Assembly: GCA_937926355.1 (NCBI GenBank)
Contig: CALAZP010000215.1
Span: 1-46,291, forward strand
Reading direction: 5' to 3'
DNA length: 46,291 nucleotides
Origin: an uncultured Saprospirales bacterium
GTDB lineage: Bacteria; Bacteroidota; Bacteroidia; Chitinophagales; Saprospiraceae
This document shows, piece after piece, positions 33,361-42,305 of the stretch (positions are counted from its first letter, which is position 1; every line of letters begins with the position of its first letter). The position numbers and the translations under genes are program-made. The notes under the pieces were generated by a model. It was not told the origin of the DNA and made no database searches. It saw nothing but the letters and a program-made list of their open reading frames with translations.

Positions 33361-35561
33361 TGGTTAAAATTTTTGGAATTAGGCATCATGGTCCAGGATC
33401 AGCAAATAGTTTGAAAAACGCGCTCTCCAATTGGAAACCTGACTGTATTCTGGTAGAAGCTCCGGAGGAGGTGAATCAAATTTTTAAACTTTTTTCTTTA
33501 TCTGGAGTGACGTTACCTGTAGCCTGTCTGTTGTATGCCAAAAATGATCCTTCTAAAGCCGCTTACTTGCCATTTACCGTTTTTTCCCCAGAGTACCAGG
33601 CTATCGTTTATTCCCAACAGTTCCAGGTTCCCATTTATGCCATTGATTTACCTATGGCATTTCAATTTGCAGAAGAAAAGTCTATAATGGCCTTCAACCA
33701 ATCTTCAAGCACTAATGACTGGGAATTGGATCCATTAGGTAAAATGGCTGAGTTAGCGGGTTACCAAGATTACGAAAGATGGTGGGAGGTGCATTTTGAG
33801 GAAGAAGAGGGAAGTATTGCTATTTTCGAAACCATTGCAAATATGATGATGGTATTGAGGCCTCATGATTTGAAGGAGGTTAATGGAATGAATATATGGC
33901 GTGAAGCCTGGATGAGGAAACAAATAAGAAAAGCTGTTAAGGAAGGACATAAAAAAATTGCAGTAGTTTGTGGAGCTTGGCATGTGCCTAGGCTACTAGA
34001 CTATGATACCATAAAAGAAAAGGAAGATAACGCCATCATAAAAGGTAGAAGTAAAGAAGCTTGCGCGGCATGTCTGATCCCCTGGAGTTACGAACAATTG
34101 ACACCTAGTCAGGGATATGCATCTGGAGTTCATGCGCCCTTTTGGTATGAATCTTTATATTTCCACCCGAAGCAAGCAGTGGTGAGATGGTTGGTTAAGG
34201 CAGCAAGATTATTAAGAAAAAAAAACTTAGATGCTTCTTCTGCAGAGGTCGTGGAAGCAGTTGCCCTAGCGAATGCTTTGGCGGGTTTGAGGAGTTTAAA
34301 AATTCCTGGATTAAAGGAACTAGAGGATGCGGCATTAACCGTATTGTGTCAGGGAAAACGAGCTCAACTAGATGCTATCTACAATAATTTATTAACCAAT
34401 AATCGAGTGGGCAAGATTCCACCAGAGGCTCCTCAAATTCCTATACAGAAAGATTTCTTAAAAAATGTAAAAAGTCTCCGATTATCCTCGGCTATCAAAA
34501 ATGACCAAGTGCACCGGAAAGACTTGGATTTGCGAAAACCTCATCAGTTACAAATAAGTATCTTTCTTCACCGACTTTTATTATTAGAGATAGATTGGGG
34601 TAGAAAACTAATGGGTAAAACTTTAGCACAAGGAAGTTTTAACGAGCGTTGGTCTTTAAAATGGCATCCTAGAATATTGATTCAAATCATTCAATCAGGA
34701 AGATGGGGAAAAACCATAATAGAAGCACTTTTAGAAAAGGTTAAACAAAAAATAGATTCGGCTAAAAACCCTATTCAGCTAGCTAAAATGTTAGATAATG
34801 TAATCAAGGCAGATCTAAAAGAATTGGTTCAGCCTATATTGAGAAAGATGCAACAAACAGGAGTGGGACAACGAGATACAGAATCTCAAATGCAAATACT
34901 TAACGAATTAATTCCTTTAAGAAGGTATGGAGATGTTAGAAATGTCGATCAAAATATATTGGATTGGTTAATTAGGGATTTAATTACTCGGATTTGTTTG
35001 GGAATAAAGCCATTTGTTTTCCAATTGAACGAGGAGCAATCTGAACATTTTTTCTCCGCTATCCATGTGACTAATCACTTAATGGGTTTTTTGGAAGATC
35101 CAGAGCATCAGGTCAGATGGATAAATGCATTACAAGGTGTTTTGGAACAAAAAGAATCTGCACCAAAAATTAGAGGAGGGGTCCTAAGAATACTTCAGGA
35201 TAAGGGAACTATTTCCTTGGAAAGGGCGAAAACGTATTTTGCATTAGAACTTTCTCGAACGGAGGAATTAGAAAATATAGCACTATGGTTAGAAGGCTTT
35301 TTATATGGATCAGCAGGCATGTTGTTGTATCAACCTTCGTTATTAGGATTGTTGGATAATTGGATATCAGCATTAGACCAAAGCCGTTTTATGGAAGTTC
35401 TTCCCATTATGAGACGAACTTTTTCGAAATATTCAAGGAACGAAAAACAAAGACTTTTGAGAAAAGTTATTGCTCAAACAGTTGAAGATTTAGAAGAGGT
35501 AGAATGGGATGAAAAACGGCTTAAGGCGGTACTTCCCAGTATTCAATCTTGGTTTTCTTGA
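33360..35561 (+). CDS. DUF5682 protein, YehM-like
   Basis: A 733-residue soluble protein starting at the ATG of a TGATG overlap with the AAA gene. HHGPGS (9-14) near the N-terminus, ILVEAPEE and CGAWHVP (about 204-210) are the conserved DUF5682 motifs; the histidines and the GxWH element recall the ChaN/TraB/EreA-type metal-dependent fold, which is an inference. The long C-terminal half is alpha-helical with no recognised motif. E. coli YehM is about 760 residues, so this is full length. It ends its operon, overlapping scpA tail to tail by 19 bases. Confidence 0.88.
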   Translation: MVKIFGIRHHGPGSANSLKNALSNWKPDCILVEAPEEVNQIFKLFSLSGVTLPVACLLYAKNDPSKAAYLPFTVFSPEYQAIVYSQQFQVPIYAIDLPMAFQFAEEKSIMAFNQSSSTNDWELDPLGKMAELAGYQDYERWWEVHFEEEEGSIAIFETIANMMMVLRPHDLKEVNGMNIWREAWMRKQIRKAVKEGHKKIAVVCGAWHVPRLLDYDTIKEKEDNAIIKGRSKEACAACLIPWSYEQLTPSQGYASGVHAPFWYESLYFHPKQAVVRWLVKAARLLRKKNLDASSAEVVEAVALANALAGLRSLKIPGLKELEDAALTVLCQGKRAQLDAIYNNLLTNNRVGKIPPEAPQIPIQKDFLKNVKSLRLSSAIKNDQVHRKDLDLRKPHQLQISIFLHRLLLLEIDWGRKLMGKTLAQGSFNERWSLKWHPRILIQIIQSGRWGKTIIEALLEKVKQKIDSAKNPIQLAKMLDNVIKADLKELVQPILRKMQQTGVGQRDTESQMQILNELIPLRRYGDVRNVDQNILDWLIRDLITRICLGIKPFVFQLNEEQSEHFFSAIHVTNHLMGFLEDPEHQVRWINALQGVLEQKESAPKIRGGVLRILQDKGTISLERAKTYFALELSRTEELENIALWLEGFLYGSAGMLLYQPSLLGLLDNWISALDQSRFMEVLPIMRRTFSKYSRNEKQRLLRKVIAQTVEDLEEVEWDEKRLKAVLPSIQSWFS

Positions 35562-36301
35562 GACCATTCAATCCAAAAATTATTGGATCCAATGCCTTGA
35601 GTAATTAGAATTCTTTGAGTATTTAATAATTCTAGAATGGCTAGAAAAACAACAATGGCATGGATTCTATTTTCACACTTTTCAAAAATTTTTTCAAACC
35701 CTAATTTATTGCCCCCATTAGCTTGGAGCTTCTCAATTATTATTGGTGATTGATTATCAATATCATATTTAAAATTAGCTATTTCGTGGATCGTTCTTGG
35801 TTGGATGTTTTCAAATCTTACCATTACCCGCTGAAAGGCTTTCAGGATTTTAAAAAGGCTTACTGATTCCATTTCCACATCTACAAGGGCTCGTGTTGCT
35901 ATGTCTTGTAATTCATGAATTACATTGCCTCTAGTATATTTTTGAGATCTTATTTCTTCTAACTCCCTCATTTCGTGAAGAATACTTTTGAATTTTTTGT
36001 ATTCCAACAAACGGTTAACTAATTCCTCCCTAGGATCAATTTCTTGTCCTTCTTCGTCTATATGTTTACGGGGGAGCAGCATTTTGGCTTTAATTCGGCA
36101 GAGGGTGGACGCAACAACCACAAATTCGCTTGCTAAATCAATATTTAATGTTTCCATCTTTTTTATGTAAGACAAAAAGTCATCAGTAATTGATGCAATA
36201 GGAATATCGTGGATATCTAATTCATCTCTTTCGATAAAAAATAAAAGAAGATCGAAAGGTCCTTGAAAATGTTCTAGGTTGATGGTAAAAGTTTCGCCCA
36301 T
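35543..36301 (-). CDS. scpA: Segregation and condensation protein A (kleisin)
   Basis: A 252-residue ScpA kleisin: LEHFQGPFDLLLFFIERDEL at 9-28 is the N-terminal SMC-neck binding motif, followed by IHDIPIASITDDFL and a central LLPR/EEELVNRLLEYKKFK segment, ending in a winged-helix C-terminus. It bridges the SMC head domains in the condensin complex that organises the chromosome. It is monocistronic here, with scpB not adjacent. A -7 box ends only four bases before its ATG. Confidence 0.95.
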   Translation of the reverse strand: MGETFTINLEHFQGPFDLLLFFIERDELDIHDIPIASITDDFLSYIKKMETLNIDLASEFVVVASTLCRIKAKMLLPRKHIDEEGQEIDPREELVNRLLEYKKFKSILHEMRELEEIRSQKYTRGNVIHELQDIATRALVDVEMESVSLFKILKAFQRVMVRFENIQPRTIHEIANFKYDIDNQSPIIIEKLQANGGNKLGFEKIFEKCENRIHAIVVFLAILELLNTQRILITQGIGSNNFWIEWSQENQD

Positions 36302-36305
36302 GGGG

Positions 36306-36313
36306 CAAAAATA
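36306..36313 (-). promoter_or_regulatory. -7 box immediately before scpA (possible leaderless start)
   Basis: The minus strand reads TATTTTTG, a full TAnnTTTG match, with only CCCC between it and the scpA ATG. If used, transcription would begin at or beside the start codon. No good TTG is seen 19-21 bases upstream. Confidence 0.35.
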
Positions 36314-36358
36314 GGATTTTCAGGTATCTTTAATCCATTTATTAAAGGGTCTAATACT

Positions 36359-37072
36359 ATGAAAGGAGCGTTGGGAGTCATGTACTTATTGCCCATGCCA
36401 CTGGGAATAGAAGGGGTAGAATCTCTAGGTATGTTAGGAATTCAAAAGCTTAGGGAATTAGATTATTTTATAGCGGAACGTGCAAGAACATTCAGAAGGT
36501 TTTTAAAAGAAATTGTACCAGAGACTAATTTTAAAAACATAGCTGTCCATGAATGGTCCAAAGGAACTTTAGAAAGTGAGCTGGAGAATTTATTAAAGCC
36601 ATTGAGTATGGGCAGAGATATTGGTATTGTTTCTGAGGCGGGTTGTCCAGGAATTGCAGATCCCGGGGCATTAGCCGTAAAGTTGGCTCACCAATATGGG
36701 TACAAGGTAGTTCCTATTGCAGGGCCATCTGCCGTGTTACTGGCATTAATGAGCAGCGGATTCAACGGGCAACAATTTAGATTTCACGGTTATCTTCCTA
36801 GAGAAAAGAATGAATTGCTAAATAAATTGGTGCAATTAGAAAAAAGTGTTAGACAGTCAGGAGGCACCGAAATTTTTATAGAAACCCCCTATCGGAATAA
36901 TCAACTATTGGATGCTGCCATCCAAGCTTTACGCTCGGATACCCATTTGGCGGTAGCTGCAGATTTAACCTTACCAATGGAATTTATTAGACGAGATTCC
37001 ATCGGCAATTGGAAGACTAAGGAAAGACCCGAACTTCACAAAAGACCGGCTGTTTTTTTAATTGGTAGGTAA
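36359..37072 (+). CDS. RsmI-like SAM-dependent methyltransferase (TP_methylase)
   Basis: A 237-residue tetrapyrrole-methylase-fold enzyme of the RsmI-like branch that is common in Bacteroidota. IGIVSEAGCPGIADPGA (about 93-109) is the SAM-binding signature, followed by IAGPSAVLLALMSSGF and the FHGYLPREK motif typical of RsmI (16S rRNA C1402 2'-O-methylase). The N-terminal LLPMPLG replaces the usual VxTPIGN, as in the shorter second paralogue of this phylum. It may methylate rRNA, but the substrate is not certain. A start at residue 8 (MYLLPMPLG) is also possible. Confidence 0.88.
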   Translation: MKGALGVMYLLPMPLGIEGVESLGMLGIQKLRELDYFIAERARTFRRFLKEIVPETNFKNIAVHEWSKGTLESELENLLKPLSMGRDIGIVSEAGCPGIADPGALAVKLAHQYGYKVVPIAGPSAVLLALMSSGFNGQQFRFHGYLPREKNELLNKLVQLEKSVRQSGGTEIFIETPYRNNQLLDAAIQALRSDTHLAVAADLTLPMEFIRRDSIGNWKTKERPELHKRPAVFLIGR

Positions 37073-37103
37073 AATTATTTAAATAAGGGTAACAAATAGA
37101 AAG

Positions 37104-37134
37104 TTTGGTCGTTTTATCGGCGTTTATAAATTTC
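37104..37134 (+). promoter_or_regulatory. Promoter-like TTTG-N19-TAAATTTC before the DUF6089 gene
   Basis: TTTG at 37104-37107 is 19 bases from TAAATTTC at 37127-37134, one mismatch from TAnnTTTG. The box ends two bases before ATG 37137 and eight before ATG 37143, so a transcript from here would be leaderless or nearly so and would favour the second ATG. Confidence 0.4.
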
Positions 37135-37136
37135 TG

Positions 37137-37964
37137 ATGAGTATGAGAATTTGGTTCAGTATTGGCCTGATTTTTACAGGATTGACGATTACACTTGCCC
37201 AGCGGGGATGGGAAGTTGGCATGATGGGTGGCGTTTCTTATTATGTGGGGGATTTAAACACTAACTACAGTTTGAAGACCCCAGGGCATTATTTCAGTGC
37301 AGTAGGTAGATATAATTTTAATTCTCGCCTTGCGGCAAAAGGAGGTTTAGGTTTAAGCAGGGTAATGGCCAATGATCAGTATTCTTCTAATGTATATGAA
37401 AGAGCAAGAAATTTAAGTTTCAGATCGGATATCAGAGAAATAGGAGCGAGAATTGAGTTTAATTTTTTGCCTTTAATTCATGGAAGTAAGGATGCCTTTT
37501 TTACGCCTTATCTATTTACAGGACTGAGCATTTTTAGTTTTAATCCCGAAGCGGAATTAGATGGTAAGTGGGTTTATTTGCAGCCTTTGGGTACCGAGGG
37601 TCAAGATATAGATTCAGAGTATAGGACTAATTCGGTAAATTGGCAATATGGGTTAGGGTTAAAAATATCCTTGAGTTATGAATGGAGTATTAATATTGAG
37701 GTAGCTTCTAATAATACTTTGACTGATTATTTAGACGATGTAAGTACCAATTATCCAGATATGCTGGTATTGAGAAGGCTGAGAGGCATTCAAGCTGTTG
37801 AGTTGTCAGATCGATCTATAGATTTACCGGGAATCCCCGCTTCGACCATTGGAGGAGTTGGGCGTCAAAGAGGGGATAGTTCGAATAATGATCATTATAT
37901 TCAATTAAGCGTTGGTATATTATATTATTTTGGACAATTGAGGTGTCCTACGATTAGTAGATAA
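37137..37964 (+). CDS. DUF6089-family outer membrane beta-barrel protein
   Basis: A 275-residue protein with a signal peptide (ending ITLAQ near residue 21) and then GWEVGMMGGVSYYVGDLN, the start typical of DUF6089 proteins. Alternating strands with glycine- and aromatic-rich turns (YSAVGRYNF-like, PYLFTGLSIFSF, SVNWQYGLGLKIS) continue to a last strand before a short polar tail. It is predicted to be an eight-to-ten-stranded outer membrane barrel. The function of the family is unknown. Residue 3 (ATG 37143) is an alternative start supported by the promoter position. Confidence 0.85.
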   Translation: MSMRIWFSIGLIFTGLTITLAQRGWEVGMMGGVSYYVGDLNTNYSLKTPGHYFSAVGRYNFNSRLAAKGGLGLSRVMANDQYSSNVYERARNLSFRSDIREIGARIEFNFLPLIHGSKDAFFTPYLFTGLSIFSFNPEAELDGKWVYLQPLGTEGQDIDSEYRTNSVNWQYGLGLKISLSYEWSINIEVASNNTLTDYLDDVSTNYPDMLVLRRLRGIQAVELSDRSIDLPGIPASTIGGVGRQRGDSSNNDHYIQLSVGILYYFGQLRCPTISR

Positions 37965-37977
37965 ATATTTGGTAAAA

Positions 37978-38604
37978 ATGAATCCTTGGTTTTTTGGTCT
38001 TCAGGTTGGGTTCGTTTTGAGTCTTTTTATTGGTCCTGTTTTCATTGCTCTATTTGAATCAGCTTTAGATAGAGGATTCAAGGGTGGTTATTCCACCAGT
38101 TTGGGAATTTGGATAGCTGACTTTTTTTATGCAGCTACTTTTTATTTTGTTTTTCGGTATTGGGAAATACATTTTGAGGAAGATGATATCATAACTTATC
38201 TAGCTTTACCTGGAAGTATCATATTACTATCGATTGGAATTTTTTCCATCATTAAAGCTGCGCCATCTTATCTGCATCAGCCTCATAGTTCAAATGAAAA
38301 TCCACTTTCACTGGGAAGATGTTTTGCAAAAGGAATTTTAATTAATGCCATTAGCCCTACTACTGTCGTTTTGTGGGCAAGTATAGTGGGTTCTATGGCG
38401 GCTATGAATTTCAGTGTAAACGATTTTTTTAAGTTTTTTGGTTCTTTTTTGCTGGTTTTAATCACTTTAGATACTATTAAAATATTTTTAGCCCATAAAT
38501 TAGGAACTCATCTATCTGGTTTTCATCTAATCAGAATAAAACGAATAGCAGGAATAGCGTTGATAATATTTGGGTTAGTGATATTTTTCAAGTTTGTATT
38601 TTAA
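37978..38604 (+). CDS. LysE-type amino acid exporter family protein
   Basis: A 208-residue inner membrane protein from ATG 37978 (a TTG three codons earlier is less likely). GFVLSLFIGPVFIALFESAL near the N-terminus is the LysE/RhtB signature, followed by a DxxY-like SLGIWIADFFYAATF helix and five hydrophobic segments in all, ending IIFGLVIFFKFVF. LysE-like proteins export amino acids or related small molecules. The substrate is unknown, and this divergent Bacteroidota branch has no tested member that I know of. It follows the DUF6089 gene by 13 bases. Confidence 0.85.
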   Translation: MNPWFFGLQVGFVLSLFIGPVFIALFESALDRGFKGGYSTSLGIWIADFFYAATFYFVFRYWEIHFEEDDIITYLALPGSIILLSIGIFSIIKAAPSYLHQPHSSNENPLSLGRCFAKGILINAISPTTVVLWASIVGSMAAMNFSVNDFFKFFGSFLLVLITLDTIKIFLAHKLGTHLSGFHLIRIKRIAGIALIIFGLVIFFKFVF

Positions 38605-38838
38605 TTCTAATTAGCCGATAGTTTCCAAATGAATAGTGAAATATTTTTTTCTGGAGGTTAAAAAGGATCCACTATATGGCTATTTACTTATGTAAAACTT
38701 TACGTGTGTATCCTTCCAGTAAGCAAATATTCCACGTTTAGATCTTATCCTTCCGTTATAGGTCCTATATTCACGACCTAATGAACTAAATTTTGAATAA
38801 AATGTCTCTAGTTCTATACCTAAACAAATTTCTAAGCA
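38605..38838. other. 234-base noncoding gap with palindrome and direct repeats
   Basis: There is no ORF longer than about ten codons. Two copies of TATCCTTCC (38709-38717 and 38746-38754) stand 37 bases apart, and TATAGG-T-CCTATA (38757-38769) is a perfect 13-base palindrome right after the second copy. A box-like TAAATTTTG (38787-38795, one base too long) lies 43 bases before the next ATG. This looks like the control region of the ferredoxin reductase-OmpA operon; no terminator hairpin for the upstream genes is seen. Confidence 0.4.
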
Positions 38839-39930
38839 ATGTCTGAGCTGTTTCACGATTTAACCGTAAAAAATATTATTAAAGAGACTCCTGATGCGGT
38901 GACTCTGCAGTTTTCTGTTCCTGATCATTCAAAAGAAGAGTTTACCTATCAATCGGGGCAATATTTGACCTTATCATTTAGCTTTGGAAATAAAGAGGAA
39001 AGGAGGCCCTACAGTATGAGCAGTAGCCCGTTAGAAGATTATCCTGCTGTAACGGTAAAAAAATTAGAGGGTGGAATTGTAAGTTCTTATATTCATGACC
39101 AACTTCAGGAGGGCGCAGTGGTATCCGTCATGCCACCAGAAGGGAAATTTACTCCGAAAGTAAATGGAGACCATAGAAAATCTTATTATTTATTCGGAGC
39201 TGGAAGTGGAATTACGCCTTTGATTTCTATTATAAAGACCCTTTTGGAAATGGAACCTCAAAGCAGTATTTTCTTGCTTTACGGAAGCAGGGACGAACAG
39301 CATATAATTTTTAAGGATACATTGGACAGATTACAAGATAAGTACAGTGGTCAATTTAAAGTAAGTTATGTATTAAGTCAACCAGAAAGACAAAAACCAG
39401 AGGGCCTAAAGGGCTGGTTTTCTAAAGGAACGACTAATTGGGAAGGAAGAATAGGTCGAATTGATGGTAAACTGGTGGATTTATTTTTAGAAGAAAATCA
39501 ATCTATTTATGGAAACAGTGAATACTTCGTATGTGGGCCTGGTGGGATGATTGAATCTGTACAAGCACAATTAAAAACTATGGATATTGACGATGCGAAA
39601 ATCCATGTGGAGCATTTTTTTATAGAACATGAGGGAGATGAAAAGAGCCTTAAAGATGCATCAGTTGAAATCACTCTAAACGGTAAGAAATACTTAATAG
39701 AAGTCCCAGAGGACAAAACTATTTTGGATGTTATGATTGAGGATGATTTAAACCCACCTTATTCATGTACATCAGGAGCATGCTCTACTTGTATGGCGAG
39801 AGTGTTGGAGGGGGAGGTTTCTATGGAAGTTAGTCATGCTTTAGATGCAGATGAAATAAAGAATGGTTATATTTTAACTTGTCAAGCACATCCACAAACA
39901 CCGAAAACAGTTATTACCTTTGACGAATGA
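38839..39930 (+). CDS. PaaE-like ferredoxin-NAD(P)H reductase with 2Fe-2S domain
   Basis: A 363-residue flavoprotein with three parts: an FAD-binding barrel with RRPYSMSS (RxYS motif, about 55-62), an NAD(P)H domain with GAGSGITPLISI (about 117-128) and YFVCGPGGMI, and a C-terminal plant-type ferredoxin domain with CTSGACSTC plus a final cysteine in LTCQAHP, so all four 2Fe-2S ligands are present. The order matches PaaE/HmpA-type reductases that pass electrons to an oxygenase. No oxygenase gene is adjacent, so the partner is unknown. Its stop overlaps the next start (ATGA), coupling it to the OmpA-family gene. Confidence 0.92.
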   Translation: MSELFHDLTVKNIIKETPDAVTLQFSVPDHSKEEFTYQSGQYLTLSFSFGNKEERRPYSMSSSPLEDYPAVTVKKLEGGIVSSYIHDQLQEGAVVSVMPPEGKFTPKVNGDHRKSYYLFGAGSGITPLISIIKTLLEMEPQSSIFLLYGSRDEQHIIFKDTLDRLQDKYSGQFKVSYVLSQPERQKPEGLKGWFSKGTTNWEGRIGRIDGKLVDLFLEENQSIYGNSEYFVCGPGGMIESVQAQLKTMDIDDAKIHVEHFFIEHEGDEKSLKDASVEITLNGKKYLIEVPEDKTILDVMIEDDLNPPYSCTSGACSTCMARVLEGEVSMEVSHALDADEIKNGYILTCQAHPQTPKTVITFDE

Positions 39931-42302
39931 AAAGATGGTTTACTCCCATAGTAGTCGTAGGTTATATGACTGTTATTCCGTTTTGGGCGGGGAGTCAAAC
40001 TGTTGCTTTACCCGAGCAGATCAATACCACATTTGAGGAATTACAACCTCTAGTTACCCTCGATGGGAAGCGAATTTACTTTTCCCGTAAGGGAGACCAA
40101 AGAAATATAGGTGACCACAATAATGCAGATTGTTGGTATTCGGAGAAAAGCCCTCAAGGGGTTTGGATGGAACCCATACACTGTGGTATGGTCATTAATA
40201 ATTTTGATGACAATTCCCTTGTTGCGATAGATTTTCGAAAATCTTGGGGATTGGTTAAGGACGGAAAAGAAGCTGGCCGTTTTTTTGAATTGGAATTTGA
40301 TGGAGAATACGTCAAAAGAACCGGCGAACTTAACTGGACTGATAGTTTGCCGAACTTCCACATCTTAGATGCACATTTTCTTCAGGAAACAGGTATTGGT
40401 GTTTTGTCAATGAGGGATAAAAAGGATGGAAATGCTGATTTATATTTGACAAAGCGATCTCGTTATGACTCTGTTTGGTCCGTACCAGTAAAAATACAGG
40501 GTGGTATTAATGGGCCACAAGATGAGCGTTATCCTCATTTATCGCCGGATGGAAAAACTTTGTATTTTTCTAGCAATTCTCATGGGGGGTTTGGAGGAAG
40601 TGATGTTTTTATCACCCGTTTAAATGGTGAAGATGCTACTTATTGGTCTTCTCCAAAAAATATGGGACGCTCTATTAACAGTGCATTGGATGAAACTGCT
40701 CCATCCTTATCGGTAATAGATAGGATGCTTTTTTTTGTTAGAACACTACCTTTAAAGGGGAGTGATTTATTTTCGGTAAATTTAGAATCGTCTCTTTTGC
40801 CCCAAACTATGACCCTAGTGGTAATAAAAGCTGATTGCCGAGGCCAATTGGTTAAATCTACTATTGGCGGCAAAACGGAAAGAATGCCACAAAGAGACTC
40901 GATTTTCAATCTGGTTTTGAATGGAAAAGCCTCGAGCATGTTGACTTTTGTAGAAGATCAAGGTAAGTTTTATCCTTCCCAGGTAATAAGGTCACTACCT
41001 ACTGAGGAAGTGCTTGATTATGAACCCCAAGCTTTCATGGATGCTATATTATCAGATTCTGACTATAAAATAGCAGAACTTGAGATTCAAAAATTGCAAA
41101 AAGAAATGCTTAAGACTAGGACAGGCCTAAATGAATACGGACTGTTATTAGATGCGCAAATCAATAATATAGTCGTTCCAACAACAGGGGTTTTTGAAAA
41201 TGAAGGATTTAAGACTGACCGAACACTATTGGAGTTGGAACAAAAATATGAGCAGTTTTTAGATAAATCCCTTACGGGAAAAAATGTTAAAGAGGAAGAG
41301 GCCGGTGCAACATCATTGAGCTTGGAGGGGAGAGAAAAGAGAATTGCGAATTTGAAAAAGCAAATCAATAACGAAGGATTTATGGAAGAAAAGGAGGTGG
41401 TTATTCAGACAGAACCACTTTCATTTATAAATTTTAGGGAAAAAATAAAACGAGAGGTGGAAATAAAGCTTTTTCCTGAGGTATGGGAGGCTTTGGTCAT
41501 GGATTTGAAAACAGAGGTGCAATTGGAGGTAAAGAATGAATATGAGAGTGAGGCCTATAGAAATTTATTAAAAGGAGATTGGCTCAAAGATTCCATTCCT
41601 CAAATTTGGAGGATTCCTCAAAAAGATTCGGACCAAATACTTTATAAGGATGCCCTTGCAGGAGATTTAAAAAGACATTTGGAACCAATGGTTAGAGCCA
41701 CTATGCTTAGTCTTTTGAAAGAGGAAGTAACGATTTATTTGAAAAAAATTTTACATCTGATTGCTCTGGAAAGAATTCAAAATGAATTAGTTAAAGATTT
41801 AAAGAACTTGACGAGTGCTCAAAAAAACTTAGAGAAAAAAATTTTTGAATCCTTAGTACAATCTGCAAGCATAAATACGGAGCAACAAGATATTCCACTT
41901 CCATTAGACGAAAATGAATTTTTAGAATATGAATGGTCTTTCAAAGCGGTTCCTTTAGTTAAGCACGTTTATACAGAAATACCAGCATTGAATTTTTTAG
42001 GCAATGGAGTTCAATTGGATCATTTTGCAAGACTGGAATTGAATCGAATAGTTCGGCTAGTGCAAAATAACCCAGAAGTGGTTTTTGAAATTTTGGTTCA
42101 TTCTCATGGCTATATGTCGTACGCTACTGCGGAGACTTTGACGAATCAAAGAGCAAAACAGATTGAAAACTATCTATCTAGGACAGGGGTAAAACCAGGA
42201 AGAATAAAAGTGATAGGAGTTGGAAAAAATTATCCTAAATTGGCCAATCACAATTATGAGAATAGAAGACAAAATCAACGGGTAGAAATTCTAATTAAAT
42301 AA
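39927..42302 (+). CDS. PD40-OmpA family protein with coiled coil and degenerate OmpA site
   Basis: A 791-residue exported protein: signal peptide (about 1-24, ending AGSQT), PD40 propeller units (about 35-280, e.g. YPHLSPDGKTLYFSSNSHGG), a short beta domain, then a long charged helical region (about 375-680) likely to form a coiled coil, and a C-terminal OmpA-like domain (about 690-791). The OmpA core reads VHSHGYMS where HTDxxGS is expected: the aspartate that contacts peptidoglycan is His727, although the arginine in LTNQRAKQ and the closing RRQNQRVEI are kept. It may no longer bind peptidoglycan, or may bind differently. It overlaps the reductase gene by four bases and is followed after three bases by a small unknown. 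Confidence 0.85.
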   Translation: MKRWFTPIVVVGYMTVIPFWAGSQTVALPEQINTTFEELQPLVTLDGKRIYFSRKGDQRNIGDHNNADCWYSEKSPQGVWMEPIHCGMVINNFDDNSLVAIDFRKSWGLVKDGKEAGRFFELEFDGEYVKRTGELNWTDSLPNFHILDAHFLQETGIGVLSMRDKKDGNADLYLTKRSRYDSVWSVPVKIQGGINGPQDERYPHLSPDGKTLYFSSNSHGGFGGSDVFITRLNGEDATYWSSPKNMGRSINSALDETAPSLSVIDRMLFFVRTLPLKGSDLFSVNLESSLLPQTMTLVVIKADCRGQLVKSTIGGKTERMPQRDSIFNLVLNGKASSMLTFVEDQGKFYPSQVIRSLPTEEVLDYEPQAFMDAILSDSDYKIAELEIQKLQKEMLKTRTGLNEYGLLLDAQINNIVVPTTGVFENEGFKTDRTLLELEQKYEQFLDKSLTGKNVKEEEAGATSLSLEGREKRIANLKKQINNEGFMEEKEVVIQTEPLSFINFREKIKREVEIKLFPEVWEALVMDLKTEVQLEVKNEYESEAYRNLLKGDWLKDSIPQIWRIPQKDSDQILYKDALAGDLKRHLEPMVRATMLSLLKEEVTIYLKKILHLIALERIQNELVKDLKNLTSAQKNLEKKIFESLVQSASINTEQQDIPLPLDENEFLEYEWSFKAVPLVKHVYTEIPALNFLGNGVQLDHFARLELNRIVRLVQNNPEVVFEILVHSHGYMSYATAETLTNQRAKQIENYLSRTGVKPGRIKVIGVGKNYPKLANHNYENRRQNQRVEILIK

Positions 42303-42305
42303 AAC

